From NCBI GenBank assembly GCA_026874595.1, contig CM049307.1:62216370-62280369 (forward strand): a stretch of DNA of 64,000 bases, written 5' to 3'. The translations under genes were made by a program, and so were the position numbers. Positions 51,301 to 59,800 of the stretch are shown here, piece after piece; the first letter of the stretch is position 1; every line of letters starts with the position of its first letter. The notes beneath the pieces were generated by a model, which saw only the letters and a list, made by a program, of their open reading frames with translations, searched no databases and was not told the origin of the DNA. Source of the stretch: Sipunculus nudus (taxonomy: Eukaryota > Annelida > Sipuncula > Golfingiida > Sipunculidae).

Positions 51301-54300
51301 ATTGGTTTCTGTGTATTTGCGTCAGCTGCACTGAAATGGAGTCTGGCTATCCCCCCAATAAACTGATTCATTCATACATAATCAAAATCCAATAGATACA
51401 ATATCCAGCCATGGGTAACTTTACAATGCTGCTGGCAAATAGGTCTGGCATAAAGTTAATTGCTTCTCTGTTTTATTCAGCTTCCTGTTTGTGAACAGGT
51501 TCACAATAAAAAAAATTCCTGTTTGTTGCTATTGAATTGATATTTCTGCTGCTTTAAATAGACTTGTTGCTATATTTAGCAACTCATTGTTACAGTAAAT
51601 GGTGCCTGGGCTTCTCTGGATATTTCATATTTTTACCACAAGCCATCCAACAGATTGTAAACACCATTTGATCCTAAATTGGTGACTAACCTAATGTTTT
51701 TTTTTTTTAATATGATAAACATCTGCCTGGTTTTGGTTGACTCATCCATCTCATAAAACATCTGTAATGATTCTCTATGAATAGATAATCGCCTGTTACT
51801 CCTGACATCTGCTGGTGGAACAGAAAACTAATTTCAATTTCATTTCCATTTGGTGATGCAAGTTATCAGCAGATGGCTCCACCATCTAGTCTTTTCCCAC
51901 ATCATCACCACACAGGTTCACACCAGGCTTTTAGTAAATTAGGATTTCCACAAGACTTATAACAAGAAAGTCCCTCTGAACCCTTCTAGTACAAACAGGT
52001 AAGGGAAACCTCAGTGCATGGAGATCATTTCATTTTTGTACCAGCAATATATCACAAGGAATATTGTAACTGACATGTTCTAAAAGATGAAGGACCCTGC
52101 ATCTTAGGTCTAATTGGTGAGTGGATCTTTATTAAAAAAAAACTCTTGTGGATAAACAATAAAGAAGTGCTATACTTGGATAATATCAGTCAGTAATTTT
52201 CAAGAAATTAAAAAGAATTAACTTTAACTGAAATATGTAATACCCCAGGGTTTTTTTATATTTGTAAAGACAGTGTTACATTAGTGAAAATTATAAATGA
52301 AATTAAAAGCGAGTTTCTTTTTTTTTCCTTACTTAGTACTTTCCATCAGATTCAATCAGACAGCTGCAAGCTTCACAGCAAAAAACTTTTTATTCATAGA
52401 TCCAAGAGTCTTTTCCATCTATCAGGATTTTGCACAATGTAAAGTGGTTAAATCAGATTGAAGAGCTAAAAAAAAAAAAAAAAACACAAGCTCAGTTTGG
52501 CTTTGTAGAGACCCATTTCCCCTTGGCATGTTTTCTAGACAAATTATCCTTTTAGAGAGAATCAGACAAACAAGCATCTGTTATCTAACCATAACACTGA
52601 CCTGATGTTCTCCTCGAGAGCCGGCCGGAGAGATTTGATGATGAAGTGTTTGGAGATCTCAGGCGAGACGGTAAGCTGGGAGATGTGGGAATGGATGATG
52701 GTCTGGCCTCTTTTGGAGGTTCCTCCAGCTGGTTGTTTGTGCCACCCAGTGGACGACGGCCATCTCCGCTGAAAATCATAAAACACTTGGTAACATCTAA
52801 TGTAAAACATTTAATTTAACAAGCCTACTGCGAGCTTACTGACTCAATTACCGTCACTAACGAGGACACTGGAATATTAATGAGTGCAATTTAAATGCTC
52901 CATCGTTCTTATTTCCAACTAATTTTGATTTATTTATTTCCCTGCAACAAGAGTCTCAGTCAATTTCGCCCATTAACCAAACATCAATTAACTGAATAAG
53001 TTTAAAATAATAATGAATATTACTTAATCCTGGCGTTATTTCTATGTGATATTTAAGTAAATGAATGAGAAACAGTGTTGGTATGAAGCACAGTTTAACT
53101 GAATGTCAATATCTTCATTTTCAATGTTGATATCTCAATGCTGTATAAATTAATATTTTTTACTTACCATTCTGTTTACATTTAAATATTTTTTTCAAAG
53201 CTACTAAAAGTTATGTGTAGTAGGTCCATTAACATCAAAACAACCCAGGACTTGTCTAATTTTATCATGTATTTTCAGCAAAATTTGAAAAGTGAATCCT
53301 TCAGTATGCAAAATCCATAGTCCACCAACAGTATGGACTTAATTAATTCTGATGTGTTTTGACTGAAATTTTCTGGACTTTGGTGATGTTAAACTCTCCA
53401 TGCATCTGGGCCTTATAGATCAGAATGAAATTTAAATCTTTTATAAGTTTAAACTTTCAATTTTTTTACCAGTAGGGTAAGCCTCTGACTCCTGGATGGC
53501 TCTAATTTTCATTTACAGAATTATAAAAGAGAACCCAAGTGTATCAGTCTCTTGGGGGCCTTCTTCATGGACATTCCTTTAACTGATGGCTCATTTGAAC
53601 TCCTCAAGTGTGTCGGGTAGCCTTCCCTGGGAGCTTTTCACAAACTAGAAAATGCCCGCTCACATATCTGTAACTGCCTTAAAGAGCTTAATGGTCGCAG
53701 CAAATCAATAGTTACTCACCAGTCCAGGCTCACTGAACGCTGTCGCAGTGTTCTTCGTCTTTCCTCTGCTGTGCCTCTCCGCTCTCTATGGCTAAGTCGT
53801 CGAGCGAGGCGAGAAATACCTTTACTGCTACCAGATCTCTCTAACCTGAAATCAACAACAACCAAATTTGTAAAAAAAATAAATAAAATAGAAAATACTT
53901 TTAGATGCTGATTTTTTTTTATCTCTGTATTTTTTTGTTGAATGTAAGATGAGTTATCAAGCAAGACAAAATACAATTTTGACCACTATAAGGGCTCTGG
54001 TGAAACATACATGACAGGACTGCTGAAATATACATATAGCTGAGACATACATTACTGGAATGGTGAAAAACACATGGTTGAAATGACCTTGACCATTACA
54101 TTCTGTTCTCAAACATCCTTGAACACTTTATAGTGAATTTCCTATTCCATAGCAAAATATGGTAGAAATAATATCATCACAGAATTTTGTCATATCATAA
54201 TCAAAATCTACCAGTTTCATAACAACACAATTTTAGATTTATCTTATGTACATCATGTTCAATGAATTAAGAGCTAAGAACTAACAGCTTTCATTTTCAG

Positions 54301-56685
54301 TTAAACAATTTACCACTACAATGAACTGACGGTAACTGATTAAATACAGTTACGTTCTTTTGAGCCATGTTTACCAAGCCCTGTTAAGTTATAGGTTTTT
54401 CTCTCAGATCAGTGTTACTTTTGATATTCAAAGCCCATTGGTTTCTCTGGTGTCTTCATCGTTTCTTTGCTTAGGGACTAGATACCCCCCTTTGTGTTGG
54501 TTTCAAAGACCTGATGGTATCCTTTGAAGTTGGGAATCAATATTGATGATGTAATCAACACAGGTGTTGTTTTCTTAATTAGATATACCTGGCCACACCT
54601 TAGGACCAAAGATTATGCAATATCAATTACTTACTGTTACAATTTGCTGTTATTAGATTCTCTGGACGCAAATAATGGTAATTTACAAGCCAATATAATG
54701 GATATTTCATTTATGTTTATGCTACTACTGTAAAAAAATTGACTCAGCTACGTCAAACTGCTGTAAACTAATATATGACAATAGACTTATAAAACACATG
54801 TTAATGTAATATTTTATTTAACATAAAACTGATTTGTTATTTTTGAAAGAAACTGAATAAATTACAAAAGCATTGATATTCCACCTGACCAAAGCTCACA
54901 ACAAAAATTCAAGATGTTTTTATAAAATTACATAAATTTTAATGTAATATTCATTTTTTTTCTATAAAATGTATGACTTATTATGAAACTTATTCCAGGT
55001 AAATGAAATTTTCTGGGTTTTTCATGAAGGTAAACCTACCCTTAATTTGATAATATTACAGTGAAAGATCCCAGGAATATTAATGAGGTTTATTTTATTA
55101 ATGATCAGGTCCTATATGTTAATTACAGTACCCTGACTGATAGTAGAGGGTTTCTGCAACGTCTATGCAACCACTTCTTTACTTGCTAATCATCCAAACC
55201 TTTGAATGTTCCATGCCTTTGATAAATCTGACTGCCCAATAAAACTGATAACCTGCGGTACTCTATGGCCTACTGGAGTGTTTAATCTCCAGCTGGCAAA
55301 CCACAGGATAAATCTTCAATCAGTCTTATCTTCACTTCTTTACAGTAAAGAGGTTAATCCGCCCTGGTAAATACATCTTCAATCACTCAATAGGAGAATG
55401 ATTAATACTCCACTTTTATAAAAAAAATATCTACATACATATATACTAGATACCCTTTGAAGTGCAAATTTTTCATTTAGATATGTTCATTAATTCTGGC
55501 AACAGTAAATAATTTAATTTCACCTGCAAACATCAATAATGATCAAATATGAAAAACAGACAAAAAAGTTTACTAAATTTAGGAAGTATACTTAGCTATT
55601 AAGCAAATCTGTTCCCTGTCAGCAAACCAAATCCTGTACTATTAATCACTATTATACTAATGGTTTCTATATTTAGATTACCATTATTCTCAGTGCCTCT
55701 AACATTTTTATTAAATCTACTTGTAGCTGTTGCGATAAAAAAGAAATATTCACTTCCATTAATCATATGGAAAAAAGGGGCAAGAAAAAAAACATGAAAT
55801 GGTTATAATTTAAAATATCTTAAAAATGTTTGACAAAGTGAAAATTGATTAAATTTGCTTGAAAAAGTGACATAAATAAAGAACTGTTTAGTAATTAATG
55901 TCTTCTTGTTTGCTGTTTCAGCAATTTACATTTCTAATTATAATACAATGTTATAGCAACAGTTGTCATGCAATCCTAAATGACTCTACAGAAATGAAGT
56001 CACTAATTTTCTTAATTATCAATTAAACTCCACAGGAACATATGGAGAACAATACCCAGGATGCCACAGTGTAGACATACTCGGTGGTCTTTTCTTCTCC
56101 ATCCAATTAGAATTGGACTTTCTATAAAGAAATTCTAATAAATTTTCATGAGTTCTAAATGGTTTGCGATGTGTCAGGTGGCACTTGACAAATGCTAAAT
56201 AAACATCTCCCAGTGGTTGTGTAATCTGGACCACCTAAGTTGGCTTCAACGGTGGAAACCAACCTGTGGGGTTTTCACTTGTCAGATGAAAACCTCAGAT
56301 TCAATGGACTCTATTTTGATTTGATATAAAAGTTAAAACTATTTGATAAATGTGACCTTGTGTGTCCTCCATAACCTCAGGCTATATTGTATCCACTTTA
56401 TCTGCAGCTCAGATGCAACCCTGCATCTTAACCTACATAAAGTATTTCTGCATCCAGGGATCTCAAAAATAATAGTCTTCCCAAAATTTACCTGGCATTT
56501 TTGGCGGCAGAAACTGATGGATGTGGTGGAAGGCCACTTACACCCCTCCTTTTGCGTGATTCCATTTCTTCAAAATTTATCGGTCTGAGGTCCTCTAACC
56601 TCAGACTACGGCGTCTTATGAATTTGCCAAACTTGCAAGTCTCCTGGCACACATACCGCGACAGCTGTATGATGGTATCAGCCAT
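23546..56685 (-). CDS. ANKFN1: wide awake/ANKFN1-like protein, full-length model (19 coding exons)
   Basis: Spliced minus-strand model: 56685-56492, 53845-53720, 52768-52602, 45914-45828, 43409-43331, 39199-39096, 37191-37061, 34271-34193, 33706-33593, 32700-32512, 32202-31977, 29521-29386, 28933-28823, 28330-28115, 27573-27407, 26986-26865, 25506-25321, 24767-24667, 24316-23546. All junctions are AG/GT, phases join throughout, and the total is 3,306 bp (1,101 residues plus stop). Seen: ankyrin repeats at about residues 191-252, FN3 about 322-424, a conserved core about 425-870, and a Ras-association domain about 989-1090. Known family: fly WAKE/Banderuola and vertebrate ANKFN1/NMF9, cytoplasmic or cortical adaptors linked to sleep timing, neuronal excitability and asymmetric division; no catalytic activity is known. 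Function here is inferred by orthology. The Ank-FN3-RA order and motifs such as HWLMK, KEEWEWLQSLG and LYDVEVIEL make the family assignment firm; the exact N-terminus is less certain. Confidence 0.93.
24317..24666. other. intron of the ANKFN1-like gene
   Basis: AT-rich intron between the last two coding exons. No further exon, repeat or motif seen. Confidence 0.8.
24667..24767 (-). CDS. ANKFN1: ANKFN1-like exon, helical segment before the RA domain
   Basis: 101-bp exon from TTCTTTCAG to GTGAGA. It encodes IHMSTYQYDFITRCARISAI, then LEMDLQLAQQAHRE, which continues as AFSTEEIGVAKERLEQ in the last exon. Regular Leu/Gln/Ala spacing suggests a coiled coil. Confidence 0.95.
25075..25312. repeat. 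decayed ~20-bp intronic minisatellite
   Basis: About ten diverged copies of a unit like ATCTACTGATATCCTA(N)AAC, ending within a few bases of the GTAAGT donor of the exon at 25321. The copies vary in spacing and bases, so the array is old. Confidence 0.75.
25321..25506 (-). CDS. ANKFN1: ANKFN1-like exon, core
   Basis: 186-bp exon from acceptor ATTTCAG to donor GTAAGT. It encodes GISDDEAVSHRLYDVEVIEL, then SEDVSFILLVPPVESVCLVP and EKPNFISLPVQVFEM. LYDVEVIEL..DVSF.LL.PPVE is a strongly recognisable family block. A decayed minisatellite starts a few bases past its donor. Confidence 0.96.
   Translation of the reverse strand, partial: VYQMMRLSVTGCTMSRSLNLVRMFLSYYWCHLWRVYVWFQVTQKKSQKSQTSSHCQYRSLK
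25507..26864. other. intron with a 20-G homopolymer
   Basis: Intron of about 1.36 kb. It contains a run of 20 G at 26261-26280 and a 100-codon minus-strand ORF across it that lacks matching splice phases. Nothing else supported. Confidence 0.6.
26865..26986 (-). CDS. ANKFN1: ANKFN1-like exon, core
   Basis: 122-bp exon from acceptor TCTTTTCTAG to donor GTAAGA. It encodes KEEWEWLQSLGMSDNATKPS, then DEQNTLQKDLVKASKKLLDS. The KEEWEWL.SLG motif is typical of the family; the following segment is charged and probably helical. Confidence 0.95.
27407..27573 (-). CDS. ANKFN1: ANKFN1-like exon, core
   Basis: 167-bp exon from GACCTTCAG to GTAAGC. It encodes EMLLYHQTSSVSLPRGLYLG, then YLKLKSSVDLIRVLVPKRMP and NVLPHTRVRESPHVS. 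The GLYLGYLKL..SVD.IRVLVP block is the most recognisable part of the ANKFN1/WAKE core. Confidence 0.96.
28115..28330 (-). CDS. ANKFN1: ANKFN1-like exon, core
   Basis: 216-bp symmetric phase-0 exon from TCTTCTGCAG to GTACTT. It encodes SALGVQDLGQFYYKPTKDAN, then GSIVLTTINYISEA, VKWVPISKAQRK and AAEILLNSLK. The DLG-Q-F-Y-Y-KP and KWVPISK segments look strongly constrained and hydrophobic-patterned. Confidence 0.95.
28823..28933 (-). CDS. ANKFN1: ANKFN1-like exon, core
   Basis: 111-bp symmetric phase-0 exon from TTATGTCAG to GTTAGT. It encodes VACNWEDVKSLRKDMDKSS, then TCSSEFRSKLLQAAALMQ. Exactly 37 codons, so skipping it would keep frame. Confidence 0.95.
29386..29521 (-). CDS. ANKFN1: ANKFN1-like exon, start of the conserved core
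   Basis: 136-bp exon from TTGTTACAG to GTACAG. It encodes GVYLSCLLYNEDRILVTNED, then NLPIMEVDENFSSASLHTD and FHWLMK. The HWLMK end reads straight into VACNWEDVKS of the next exon, a hallmark join of the WAKE/NMF9 core. The core has no assigned biochemical function. Confidence 0.95.
29522..31976. other. intron without recognised exon
   Basis: 2.5-kb AT-rich intron. A full CRE palindrome TGACGTCA occurs at 31100-31107, with no TATA box and in-frame first exon to go with it on the minus strand. No other feature seen. Confidence 0.6.
31977..32202 (-). CDS. ANKFN1: ANKFN1-like exon, post-FN3 region
   Basis: 226-bp exon from TTTGTTTGTAG to GTAGAT. It encodes WREVDGVKARGNGVCEILNN, a variable Ser/Thr-rich stretch, then RRSNMRKSIKNLFSSAPKF and QKTLKR. 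The basic amphipathic segment (MRKSIKNLFSSAPKFQK) is conserved in character in this family. The exon closes with AG, completed by G of the next exon. Confidence 0.93.
32512..32700 (-). CDS. ANKFN1: ANKFN1-like exon, FN3 second half
   Basis: 189-bp exon from CATTTGTTTCAG to GTAAGC. It encodes EWSCFEDFEPLAGEQ, then YYEIPDLVQGNAYYVRVRAW and NIKGFGDSVMANPGYAVPS. The L..G..Y.vRV.A.N..G.G pattern is the classic FN3 F-G strand signature. FN3 domains mediate protein contacts; a partner cannot be deduced from sequence. Confidence 0.95.
33593..33706 (-). CDS. ANKFN1: ANKFN1-like exon, FN3 first half
   Basis: 114-bp exon from acceptor TTGATTACAG to donor GTAAAT. It encodes KPPGQPKNVSLSVASSSSLY, then VKFDEPASHNGAMVTRYK: FN3 strands A to C with the P.xP..v.l.v opening and a proline-terminated B strand. 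The split codon G/TT gives Val at the start of the KVEWS strand. Confidence 0.95.
34193..34271 (-). CDS. ANKFN1: ANKFN1-like exon, helix leading into the FN3 domain
   Basis: 79-bp exon between TTTGTTTCAG and GTAAGT. It encodes EYERLLSHWEFRHKLFKKMM followed by AGYDLA. The E-Y-E-R-L-x-S-H-W segment is characteristic of ANKFN1/WAKE proteins just before FN3. Phase 0 at the 5' side, phase 1 at the 3' side. Confidence 0.95.
34669..34710 (-). CDS. ANKFN1: candidate alternative first exon for an ankyrin-less short isoform
   Basis: The minus-strand ATG at 34710 opens 14 codons, MKRRKSKSSYSLLP, ending exactly in phase 0 at donor GTATGT. It joins 34271-34193 (EYERLLSHWEFRHK) in frame, predicting an 819-residue protein with FN3, core and RA domain but no ankyrin repeats. 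A TATATATA motif about 90 bp upstream of the ATG gives a plausible promoter. The exon is short, so chance cannot be excluded, but the basic/Ser start resembles the other alternative N-termini. Confidence 0.5.
34796..34804 (-). promoter_or_regulatory. TATA-like box upstream of the 34.7-kb first exon
   Basis: Minus-strand ATATATATA lies about 90 bp upstream of the candidate ATG at 34710, predicting a start site near 34770 and about 60 bp of 5' UTR. A TGACGTGA-like partial CRE lies within that leader at about 34720. Such AT tracts are common here, so this is suggestive only. Confidence 0.35.
34805..37060. other. intron upstream of the 34.7-kb first exon
   Basis: Upstream part of the intron between the exons at 34193 and 37061; would include any promoter for the short isoform. 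AT-rich, with the minisatellite at 36.57 kb as its only clear structure. Confidence 0.6.
36565..36700. repeat. ~34-bp intronic minisatellite
   Basis: Three to four copies of a unit containing AGACCACCTTCCCTTTTGTA and AACATTTAATTT, decaying to the right through about 36960 into looser TTTAGAC-containing versions. Confidence 0.7.
37061..37191 (-). CDS. ANKFN1: ANKFN1-like exon, linker helix after the ankyrin repeats
   Basis: 131-bp exon with a strong pyrimidine tract (TTTTTTTTCTCTACAG) and donor GTAGGT. It encodes QRSNGSQDVRLVALVSEAEK, then RVEELSGLVTSSANANLSAS. Heptad-like spacing suggests a helix. It ends QLK in phase 0, so the following exon can also be reached from a first exon ending in phase 0. 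Confidence 0.92.
37192..39095. other. intron between ankyrin repeat 2 and the linker exon
   Basis: 1.9-kb intron. No exon, mobile element or clear repeat seen. Confidence 0.6.
39096..39199 (-). CDS. ANKFN1: ANKFN1-like exon, ankyrin repeat 2
   Basis: 104-bp exon from acceptor TTGTTGACAG to donor GTAAGT. It encodes INQEELTPLDVAVLTNN, then IPLARMLLLHGARENPS, with the ankyrin signature TPLdvAv and LL..GA. It is the junction exon used by the full-length transcript and by the proposed 39.9-kb and 42.5-kb first exons. Confidence 0.93.
39799..39953 (-). CDS. ANKFN1: candidate alternative first exon giving an isoform that starts in the second ankyrin repeat
   Basis: The ATG at 39953 is preceded by an in-frame TAA. 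It opens a 155-bp reading frame (51 codons plus AG) starting MKPGRMSASCKQCKHK, continuing with SSSNILRRLRCSIRRASTS, and ending at donor GTAAAC. Spliced to 39199-39096 it continues in frame as SINQEELTPLDVAVL, giving a protein of 935 residues that lacks the Arg-rich N-terminus and first ankyrin repeat. IRRAS matches a PKA-type RRxS site. Upstream (minus strand) lie TATAAAAG at 40093-40086 and CRE motifs at 40098-40105 and 40139-40146. An unused chance ORF is the alternative, but the in-frame splice, upstream stop and promoter layout together favour a real exon. Confidence 0.6.
40086..40146 (-). promoter_or_regulatory. TATA box plus CRE motifs upstream of the 39.95-kb first exon
   Basis: Minus-strand TATAAAAG spans 40093-40086. 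A full palindromic CRE (TGACGTCA) lies at 40139-40146 and a one-mismatch version (TGATGTCA) at 40098-40105. With normal TATA spacing the start site would fall near 40060, leaving about 110 bp of 5' UTR before the ATG at 39953. CREs bind CREB/ATF factors; regulation by cAMP or activity is inference. Confidence 0.5.
40150..42503. other. intron, including an (AT)n/(GT)n microsatellite
   Basis: AT-rich sequence with a short compound microsatellite near 41995-42021. No exon seen apart from the weak one at 42.5 kb. Confidence 0.6.
42504..42553 (-). CDS. weak candidate alternative first exon
   Basis: On the minus strand an ATG at 42553 opens MFKKALDTLQRCFDWS and ends in phase 2 (AG) at a GTAGCA donor. 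Spliced to 39199-39096 it reads on in frame into SINQEELTPLDVAVL. The frame is also open upstream to another in-frame ATG. The donor is weak and I see no convincing TATA box, so this may be chance; the phase match alone has about a one-in-three probability. Confidence 0.25.
43331..43409 (-). CDS. ANKFN1: ANKFN1-like exon, ankyrin repeat 1
   Basis: 79-bp exon from acceptor GCTGTTTTACAG to donor GTGAGC. It encodes ALFDAVEHQDLEAVRLILEN and then GGVDLN, a typical ankyrin helix-turn-helix with the LF.A...D...VR.LL pattern. The split codon AG/C (Ser) links it to the second repeat. Three other candidate exons can supply the same AG phase in front of the next exon. Confidence 0.93.
43618..43820. repeat. 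G/C-rich SINE-like dispersed repeat in an intron
   Basis: Contains GGATCCAGGATTTAGGAAAA and ACTAAAGAAAACCCTAAAAAA, both also present at 13.65 kb, followed by several GGGGGGTCC blocks and ending CCTGAATCCGCTTCTGTC. The shared order of segments marks it as a copy of the same dispersed family. Confidence 0.75.
43821..45827. other. intron upstream of the ankyrin exons
   Basis: AT-rich; no supported exon or repeat beyond scattered simple sequence. Confidence 0.6.
45828..45914 (-). CDS. ANKFN1: ANKFN1-like exon preceding the ankyrin repeats
   Basis: 87-bp exon between acceptor TGTTTTAAG and donor GTATGC. It encodes about 29 residues, SKIRKSSLDYGDGRPERRR followed by DKRVYQDTQ, and leads directly into the first ankyrin helix. 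Ser/Arg-rich like the two exons before it. The acceptor is less pyrimidine-rich than the others, but the phase fit on both sides supports it. Confidence 0.87.
45915..49460. other. large intron, first part
   Basis: No supported exon, RNA gene or mobile element seen in this 3.5 kb; short ORFs here lack coding character. Confidence 0.6.
49461..50502. repeat. 521-bp direct tandem duplication in an intron
   Basis: 49461-49981 is repeated immediately as 49982-50502. I found only about five substitutions between the copies (for example CAATTG to CAACTG, GGTCGT to GGTTGT). No gene content; the sequence appears nowhere else in the window. Confidence 0.93.
50503..52601. other. large intron, last part
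   Basis: AT-rich intron with homopolymer runs; no supported feature. Confidence 0.6.
52602..52768 (-). CDS. ANKFN1: ANKFN1-like exon, Ser/Pro-rich linker
   Basis: 167-bp exon from acceptor ATTTTCAG to donor GTCAGT. It encodes GDGRRPLGG, then a Ser/Pro-rich stretch with several SP pairs (IPTSPSLPSRLRSPN) and LSGRLSRRTSG. It looks disordered and rich in potential phosphosites (SP, RRxS). The final glycine is split G/GT with the following exon. Confidence 0.88.
53720..53845 (-). CDS. ANKFN1: ANKFN1-like exon, Arg/Ser-rich N-terminal region
   Basis: 126-bp exon between acceptor GATTTCAG and donor GTGAGT. It encodes about 42 residues, very rich in Arg (ISRLARRLSHRERRG, EERRRTLRQRSVSLD). RQRSVS fits an RxRxxS basophilic-kinase or 14-3-3 type site. 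The last codon is split TG/C (Cys) with the next exon. It accepts splicing from either upstream exon (56.6 kb or 63.3 kb). Probably intrinsically disordered; no fold is recognised. Confidence 0.88.
53846..56491. other. intron downstream of the 56.6-kb first coding exon
   Basis: 2.6 kb of AT-rich intron. No supported exon or repeat. Confidence 0.6.
56492..56685 (-). CDS. ANKFN1: ANKFN1-like first coding exon
   Basis: The ATG at 56685 has an in-frame TGA directly upstream, so translation should start here. It encodes 64 residues plus two bases, beginning MADTIIQLSRYVCQETCK and then basic (FIRRRSLRLEDLRP, ESRKRRG), and ends at AATGCCAG before donor GTAAAT. It joins the next exon as AG plus G (Arg). 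A CCAAT motif at about 56863 lies some 180 bp upstream and could belong to a local promoter, but a 5' splice acceptor (TTTACAG just before the ATG) is equally possible. The Arg-rich stretch resembles the basic N-terminal part of the following exons. Confidence 0.75.
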
Positions 56686-56860
56686 TCAAGTCCACTGGCC
56701 TGTAAAGCTATGTGTATGAGTACAGAATCTACTTCAAAATCCAATTTAACCATAGAGCTAGCTTGACCCTCAGGGCAGTGTATGATAGACCAGGGGGTGG
56801 GGTGCTTTCTTAACTGTTGCTTGTACCTAATCATTCAAGCACACACTTGCCTACTTTACT

Positions 56861-56870
56861 AGCCAATCAG
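56861..56870. promoter_or_regulatory. CCAAT motif upstream of the 56.6-kb exon
   Basis: AGCCAATCAG on the plus strand, about 180 bp 5' of the ATG at 56685. Consistent with a local promoter but a weak signal alone; no TATA box is evident. Confidence 0.25.
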
Positions 56871-56899
56871 AGAGCCTGTAACTAATTAGTCTGTTGATT

Positions 56900-59800
56900 G
56901 ATTGTTAGCACATCCTCTGCCCCTGCAAGACCTGGAGTCACAGGTGAGTGGGCAAGACTTAGATAAACTTCCCTCATTTGAGTACGACAATGTGATGAAT
57001 TGGATACCATCTGTGGCTAAAAGTGATGCTCTGATATTTTGCTCAGCATTTGCAGATCAGTTTGATGCTGCCCTTGGCCTTATAATGATTTATAAACTAT
57101 TCTGAATCACAAAGTCACTGGGTTCACAATTGCTCTGCTTGTCCTTGATGCCAAACATGAAACAGGCTGTTTTGAAATCAGTATTTATATACCACAAACA
57201 GAACAACTCCACTGTATCATTCCTTCACTGTTGGAAACCAAACAGCCCAGATATGGCATATGAGAGTCCAATATTTTGATAAAACACAGATGTATCCCAG
57301 ATAAGTCAGTCTTGGAACAAGGATATATCTGAATATATACCCTGATAAGATCTACAGAAAAGGCAGAATTTTTTTTTATACCTAGGTATGCCTGCTTATG
57401 TATGTTTTATGTTTATATTCCAGTGACCCATATACTATACTGGGTTTCTTTTTATGCACATATTTTGCTGATGCCAGATTTAAGTAGAAGTCTGGGTCAA
57501 GTACACCACATCAAAATGTTGCATTTCATTTGAACCTTGACTTCTGTGTTTAAAAACTCGAATAATTTATCAACAAGAACATAATTTCTTCTCTGTGTAA
57601 TTTTCATACAGTCAGCTGGTTGTAACAATACACACTGTTATATTCAATCAGAATATTTCCTGGGGATTATTCAAATAATTATTTAGTCTATTATTTATTA
57701 ATTATTTTAGTCTATTTAACTGTAGATTATACAAATTTGTATCTCATTGTCATATAAAACAAGTAGATTTTTACAAACAATACAATGGACAAAAAATAAA
57801 GACTGTTAGGGGAGTAAGTTGTATAAACTCTCAGGCTACCTGAGCACTGTACAATTATTTTACATTTTTGTCAATGTTACTGATGGAAACTACTTATTAT
57901 GATACACTACAGTGATTCCAAGGTCAGTATTACAAACTACTCAATATCTGCTCACTCAAGAGTACCTACAGGTTTAAAAGTACCTGATAATGAGATTAAC
58001 ATGTGCTCTTGGGCAGCTCATTAACAATGCATGGCCCCATGAATAGTGTTCAGTGGTAACTGCTCAAAACCTACTCACTCAACACTGCTGAGTAAATGTT
58101 GAATGGTGAAAAAATCCTGTTGTGTCACAGTAATTTTCACTTTTCTAAACAAGAGTGTGATAGCACTGGAACATTACTTTATCAAAAATCAACAGTTAAA
58201 TTTGAGTAAACCTTTAGTCAATAGATATTAATCTATTTTTTTTGGATTAGTTTGAGGTATTTTCTTTTTATACTAAGAGACTAAGGCCAAAAATAGGGTA
58301 AGGTTCTCAGGCACTTTTTTTTAGAAATCAGTGTACAAGGGCAATTTTTTTAACCTTTTTTGAATGTTTTGATAAAAATGTCATATGATCATGATAAAAT
58401 CTCAAAATTGGATAGTTTCTATTGAAAATAAAAAAAAAAAATTTTTGATGCGGGGGCTGGGGGGGGGGGGGGAATTGATGCATGGGGAGAATCCTAATTT
58501 TTTCCCATCACCCTTTAAATATTCTTAAAATCCAGGGAGGGAGAGTTAGCATTAATATTTCATGAAAAACCCTACAATAAAGGTAATTTCTCTTAAAGGG
58601 GTTTGGGTTTAACCCCCAACCCCCCTGTCTGCATCTGCTCCCTCTGGTAAGAGCATACCTAAGTGGTGAACAATGCAGTAATGCTCGTATCACTCTGAAA
58701 TATCCTATACTAATAAGCCATCCTTTTTTTAATGCTAAATCAACCACAAAATTTTACTGAAATTTATTGAGAAAATTTAAAGCTTTTTTTAAAATAAAAA
58801 CAGACAGACAAACAGGGCTAGACACATAACCTTTGGAAAGTTTGTCAGTAGAGGTGATGATGCAGACTCAGCTACCCCCCTTCCCCAGTAAAGAATACAA
58901 ACAATATTAACTTTATATTTTCAAGTAATATTCATATATGGTAATACATACTGGTAAAAGCAAAGTAAGTATAAAAGGTATTTATTTATATCAAAAACTA
59001 ATAATGTAAAGCCTATTAAAACATTATTCATACTTTCACCATCACTGTAGTGGTCTTGATGAAATCATGTTGGTTAATACCTAGGGAGATTCTTTAAAAT
59101 AATTAATAATAGTTTCCACAACTAATGTTTCTATGTGAAATGAATCAATTACCTAACTTCTATTTTCTATATGAAGTAAAACAGAAATGTCAAAGTTCAT
59201 TTGTATCCAATTAATTATGGTATTCAAAATAACACTTACTGCAATGATTTACAGATCAATTATCTAATTAAAATTTCTGATTTTGTACTAATAATAACCC
59301 TGTACCAAACAGTAAATAATAACACACTATAACATGTTCTTTTATTTTACATCAAACTGTAAATCAATAATATTGCCCCATAGGCCAACAAAAGCTAGCA
59401 AAATTATACATGTAGACCTACTACCAACAAAACTAATTAGCTATAAATCACCAATCACTGTTACACTAATTACCCTGTTTGATGTCACTAATAATCTTTT
59501 GATTTGGGCAAGCCATGATGCATTCTTAAGAAACATCTGGCCAAATCTAGGGCAGTATTGTTCACAGTTTGACAAGACTGTTTGTCCTGTATTTCCTTTT
59601 GATATACACCTGTGTATGTAAATTTTTCCTGCACCCCTCAATTTAAATCTATATCCAATATTACACAGACTACATATTACTGACCAGTTTTATTAATAAT
59701 TACTTAAATTTTGTATATAAAATTTTACTATGTGTTACAGTCCTACACTATGATGATATTTCTAACATACTTTGGGTAGGATTCTCAAACATTAACAGGT

